DNA of 64,000 bases from JBICIG01 sp043101605. Lineage in GTDB: Bacteria > Planctomycetota > Phycisphaerae > Phycisphaerales > UBA1924. Made by a program: the position numbers and the translations under genes. This document shows positions 61,155 to 64,000 of the stretch, piece after piece. The notes beneath the pieces are model-generated. The model worked only from the letters and a program-made list of their open reading frames with translations. It did not search any database and had not been told where the DNA came from. Numbering within the stretch: position 1 is the first letter of the stretch; each line of letters opens with the position of its first letter. The DNA is taken from assembly GCA_043101605.1 (NCBI GenBank), contig JBICIG010000034.1, positions 9,778 to 73,777 of the forward strand, given 5' to 3'.

Positions 61155-62177
61155 GTGCCCCCCGACCCGAACATCTCTGCGCCCGATCCGCGAGCCGGCG
61201 CGTCGGTGACCGGCCCGGACGCGTCGCTGTACCTCCACCCCCAGACGCTCGCCCAGCTCGGCTCAATGGAGCTGCGGGCGAAGATGATCGTTGAGGGCGT
61301 CATGAGCGGGCAGCACCGCTCGCCCTACCAGGGGTTCAGCGTCGAGTTCGCCCAGCACCGCCCCTATTCGCCCGGCGACGACCTGCGCCACCTCGACTGG
61401 AAGGTCTTCGGCCGCACCGACAAGCTCCAGCTCAAGCAGTACCAGCAGGAGACCAACCTCGATCTGGTCGTCATGGTCGATGCGTCCGGATCGATGGGCT
61501 ACGGCTCGCGCTCGTTCGCATCGGCGAGCGGCACGGGCGTCAGGACCAGCCCCGACGGGCGGAGCAACTGGAGCAAGCTCGACCACGCGACCGCGCTCGG
61601 CGCGGCGCTCGCGTACATCACCCTGCGCCAGGGCGACCGCGTGGGGCTGGTGGTCTTCGCCGACGAGATCCGGGCGCTGGTCTCGCGGTCGAGCGCGCAG
61701 AGCCAGTGGCGGCAGGTCGTCGGGGCGCTGGCGCTCCACCCGGCCGAGGCCGAGACCGACCTCCCCCGCGCCATCGAGCAAACCGTCGCGAAGATCGGCA
61801 ACCGGTGCCTGATCGCGCTGGTGAGCGACCTGTTCGTCGATCCCGAGCGCTACCGCGCCGCGCTGGCGCGCCTCAAGCACCGCGGGCATGATGTCATGGT
61901 CTTCCAGATCATGGACGAACTCGAGCAGTCCTTCGACTTCGCCGGCGCGGCTCCTTTCGTCGGGATGGAAGGCGAGCCCACGCTTCGGATCGATCCGCGG
62001 GCGCTGCGCGAGGCGTATCTCAAGGCGATGCACGCCCACAACGAGCAGCTCGAGCGCGTCACCCACGGCTTCGGCTTCGACTTCCACCGCGTGATGACGC
62101 ACGACTGGCTCGGGCCGCCCCTGGCGGCGTACCTGGCGCGACGGAGCGCCCAGATCAAGCGGAGCAAGTACGGCTGA
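61155..62177 (+). CDS. DUF58 domain protein, second locus
   Basis: A 340-residue cytoplasmic protein with the DUF58 motif HRPYSPGDDLRHLDWKVFGR and, unlike the first DUF58 protein, a complete VWA MIDAS sequence MVDASGSMGY. A later TDLPRAIEQT supplies the third MIDAS element. The start is uncertain: GTG 61155 is chosen since it precedes the first conserved part by a normal distance, while ATG 61050 is an alternative. It is followed 75 bases later by a BatA-type gene, so this is the beginning of a second MoxR/VWA-type locus that continues past the window; no moxR gene is visible on its left. Confidence 0.88.
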   Translation: MPPDPNISAPDPRAGASVTGPDASLYLHPQTLAQLGSMELRAKMIVEGVMSGQHRSPYQGFSVEFAQHRPYSPGDDLRHLDWKVFGRTDKLQLKQYQQETNLDLVVMVDASGSMGYGSRSFASASGTGVRTSPDGRSNWSKLDHATALGAALAYITLRQGDRVGLVVFADEIRALVSRSSAQSQWRQVVGALALHPAEAETDLPRAIEQTVAKIGNRCLIALVSDLFVDPERYRAALARLKHRGHDVMVFQIMDELEQSFDFAGAAPFVGMEGEPTLRIDPRALREAYLKAMHAHNEQLERVTHGFGFDFHRVMTHDWLGPPLAAYLARRSAQIKRSKYG

Positions 62178-62252
62178 ATCGTCGAGAGAACCGAGCGCGG
62201 CCGACGCCGTGTTCATCGAGATCCCAAGGGGCCCACGGAGGACGCCCGGCTC

Positions 62253-64000
62253 GTGACATTCCTCAATCCCATCCTCGCGTGGGTCGGGCTCGGCGCGGTG
62301 GCGATCCCCGTGCTGATCCACCTGCTGCTCCGCCGTCGACGCCAGCCCGTCCCGTGGGCGGCGATGCGCTTCCTGCTCGAGGCCTATCGCAGCCAGCGCC
62401 GACGCGTGCTGCTCGAACAGTGGCTGTTGCTCGCCACGCGCTGCCTCCTCGTCGCGCTGATCGCCCTGGGCGTCGGGCGACTCGTGCTCGGCGGCGGACT
62501 CGGGGCCGAGGGACCCCGCGTGCTCTACCTCGTCCTCGATGACAGCCTGACCAGCGCCGCCGGCGCCGAGGACCCGGACAACCCGACCGGGCTCGAGCGC
62601 TCGCGGGCGCGGGCCCTGGAACTGCTCGAGGAACTCGACCCGGCGCGGGGGGACCGGGCGGCGCTGGTGCTCGCGTCGGGTTCGTTCGAGTTGACGCCCG
62701 CGACGCCCGATCTCGACGCCGTCCGCCGCGCGATCGAGGCCCTGCGTCCCACCGACGCCCGGGCGGACTGGTCCGCCGCCGGACGCACGCTCGACCGCTC
62801 GATCCAGGAATCGCCCGAGGACGCGGCGGCGGAGGTCGTCCTGCTCAGCGATTGGCGCGCGGGATCACTCGATCAGGCGCGGGCGCTCTCGGCACTCGAA
62901 GCCGACGGCGTGCGCGTGCGGCCGGTCGATCCGGCAAGCGAACCGCTGGCAAACGCGTGGATCGCCTCCATCGAGCCGGCGCGGCGGGTCGTGCTCGCGG
63001 GCGGGGCGTCCGACCCGGCCGGCGCGTCGCGCCTGCGCGTTCTCGTCGGGCGGGCCGCGGACGAGAACGCGCTCGACGCGTCGTCCCGCGCGGTGCGGGT
63101 CTTTGCGCGCGCAGGCGACGAACCGGAAGAGCCCCGCTGGCTCGTCGCTTCCGGGGAGGTCGGCTTTGCCGCCGGCGAGACCGAGCGCGGCGTCGACCTC
63201 ACGCTCGACCTGTCCACCGTTCCCACCAACCGGCTCCGCGTCGATCGCGCGGGGTCGGCGATGCTCATCCTCGAAGCCGAACTCGGCGAGGGCGGCTCGA
63301 TCGCCGGCGACGACCGCCGACGCGCCGTGCTCCGCTGGCGCGAGCGCCTGAGCGTCGCCATCGTCGCGCCGCCCCGGATCACGCCACCCCGCTCGATCGC
63401 CGAGTTCGAGCCCGCCGACTGGATCGAACGCGTGCTCGATGATCCGCTCGCGGTGGACCTCGCGGTGGCGCGCATCGACCCCGCGCGGCTCGGCGACGCG
63501 ACGCTCGACCGCGTCGACGCGCTGGTCGTGCCCGACCCGACGCTGCTCACTGATCGGGGCATCGAGGCGATCGGGCGATCGCTCGGCCGCGGACTGTTCC
63601 TGCTCGTGACGCCCCCGACCGAGCCCGCCGGCGACGCGTGGGCGTCGTGGCTCGACCGCTCGCTGGGCCTGGGCGGGATGCTCGGCGTCGATGAACGCAC
63701 GCACCAGCCGCCGCTGGGCGTCGATCCGGCGGCGAACCCGGCGGGCCCGCTGGCGCTGCTGCGAGGCGAGTTCGAGGACCTTGTGCGCCCCGTCGCGGTG
63801 CACCGCTCGATCGCGCTCGAGCCCGCCGACGCCGGCCGCGTAGAACTCCGGCTGGCCGACGGCTCGCCGCTGATCGTCTCGCTCATGCCCGCCGATGACC
63901 GACTCGCCGGCGGCGCGACGCTGCTGCTGACGGCGATCGACCCCGCGTGGAGCACGCTCCCGACCAACCCGATCATCGTGCCGATGCTGCAGGAAATCGT
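62253..64000 (+). CDS. BatA-type membrane protein, cut by the window end
   Basis: The frame is open from GTG 62253 to the end of the window (582 codons). The BatA N-terminal module is clear: FLNPILAWVGLGAVAIPVLI, then HLLLRRRRQPVPWAAMRFLL, AYRSQRRRVLLEQWLLLATR and a second helix (LLVALIALGVGRLVLGG). A VWA-like domain follows with LYLVLDDSLTS in the place of the MIDAS DxSxS, the second acidic-to-Ser change making metal binding doubtful, and LLSDWRAGSLDQ later. Shine-Dalgarno GGAGG lies 10 bases before the GTG. The C-terminal membrane helix expected for the family lies outside the window. Confidence 0.85.
   Translation, partial: MTFLNPILAWVGLGAVAIPVLIHLLLRRRRQPVPWAAMRFLLEAYRSQRRRVLLEQWLLLATRCLLVALIALGVGRLVLGGGLGAEGPRVLYLVLDDSLTSAAGAEDPDNPTGLERSRARALELLEELDPARGDRAALVLASGSFELTPATPDLDAVRRAIEALRPTDARADWSAAGRTLDRSIQESPEDAAAEVVLLSDWRAGSLDQARALSALEADGVRVRPVDPASEPLANAWIASIEPARRVVLAGGASDPAGASRLRVLVGRAADENALDASSRAVRVFARAGDEPEEPRWLVASGEVGFAAGETERGVDLTLDLSTVPTNRLRVDRAGSAMLILEAELGEGGSIAGDDRRRAVLRWRERLSVAIVAPPRITPPRSIAEFEPADWIERVLDDPLAVDLAVARIDPARLGDATLDRVDALVVPDPTLLTDRGIEAIGRSLGRGLFLLVTPPTEPAGDAWASWLDRSLGLGGMLGVDERTHQPPLGVDPAANPAGPLALLRGEFEDLVRPVAVHRSIALEPADAGRVELRLADGSPLIVSLMPADDRLAGGATLLLTAIDPAWSTLPTNPIIVPMLQEI

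Overview
The window is chromosomal DNA of very high G+C. It most likely comes from a planctomycete of the class Phycisphaerae. Three points suggest this: three secreted proteins end in the short Phycisphaerales-type PEP-CTERM tail (Pro-Ala-Pro-Gly or similar, a hydrophobic Leu/Gly stretch, then Thr-Arg-Arg-Arg-Arg-stop); there are two separate MoxR/DUF58/BatA-VWA type loci; and GTG or TTG starts overlapping the previous stop codon are frequent. The taxonomic call is inference. No rRNA, tRNA, CRISPR array, prophage or insertion sequence was recognised.

Left part (1-8.1 kb): the 3' end of an LRAT-domain gene is followed by a minus-strand run: OsmC protein, lipoprotein hydrolase, FkbM methyltransferase, metal-binding lipoprotein, SDR dehydrogenase, ThiC under a TPP riboswitch, a small DMT-type transporter and two DinB-fold proteins. 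A plus-strand methyltransferase closes this part.

8.1-24.8 kb: a very large secreted protein of unknown role, a divergent nitroreductase that resembles iodotyrosine deiodinase, and then a 13-kb minus-strand locus. Read from 24790 down to 11773, that locus encodes a giant VWA membrane protein, MoxR ATPase, lipoprotein, DUF58 protein, BatA/VWA protein, another membrane protein, an ABC ATPase and an ABC-2-like permease. The last five genes overlap at their start and stop codons. A second DUF58-BatA pair begins at 61.2 kb and runs off the right edge.

24.9-30 kb: Xaa-Pro peptidase, acetyl-CoA carboxylase subunits accB and accC, a 650-bp non-coding stretch with paired direct repeats, and two PEP-CTERM proteins followed by a strong terminator.

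30-49 kb: a minus-strand run (DNA glycosylase, class I amidotransferase, methyltransferase, PfkB kinase, GlnRS, GluRS); on the plus strand an atypical EF-G-like GTPase, a small unknown protein and a class V aminotransferase; a perfect parS-like palindrome; then M32 carboxypeptidase, acetyltransferase, a toroid-repeat secreted protein with RsmE, an acidic membrane-anchored protein, 6-phosphofructokinase, a 28-bp tandem repeat and a third PEP-CTERM protein.

49-64 kb: DnaB, PdxH, an HDOD protein, a three-part fusion (hydrolase, membrane region, ATP-grasp), an FAD oxidoreductase with an aldo/keto reductase, AsnRS, a secreted gluzincin-type peptidase, and the second DUF58/BatA locus. Housekeeping genes for translation, PLP, thiamine, fatty acid synthesis and replication are mixed with Planctomycetes-type envelope and secretion genes.
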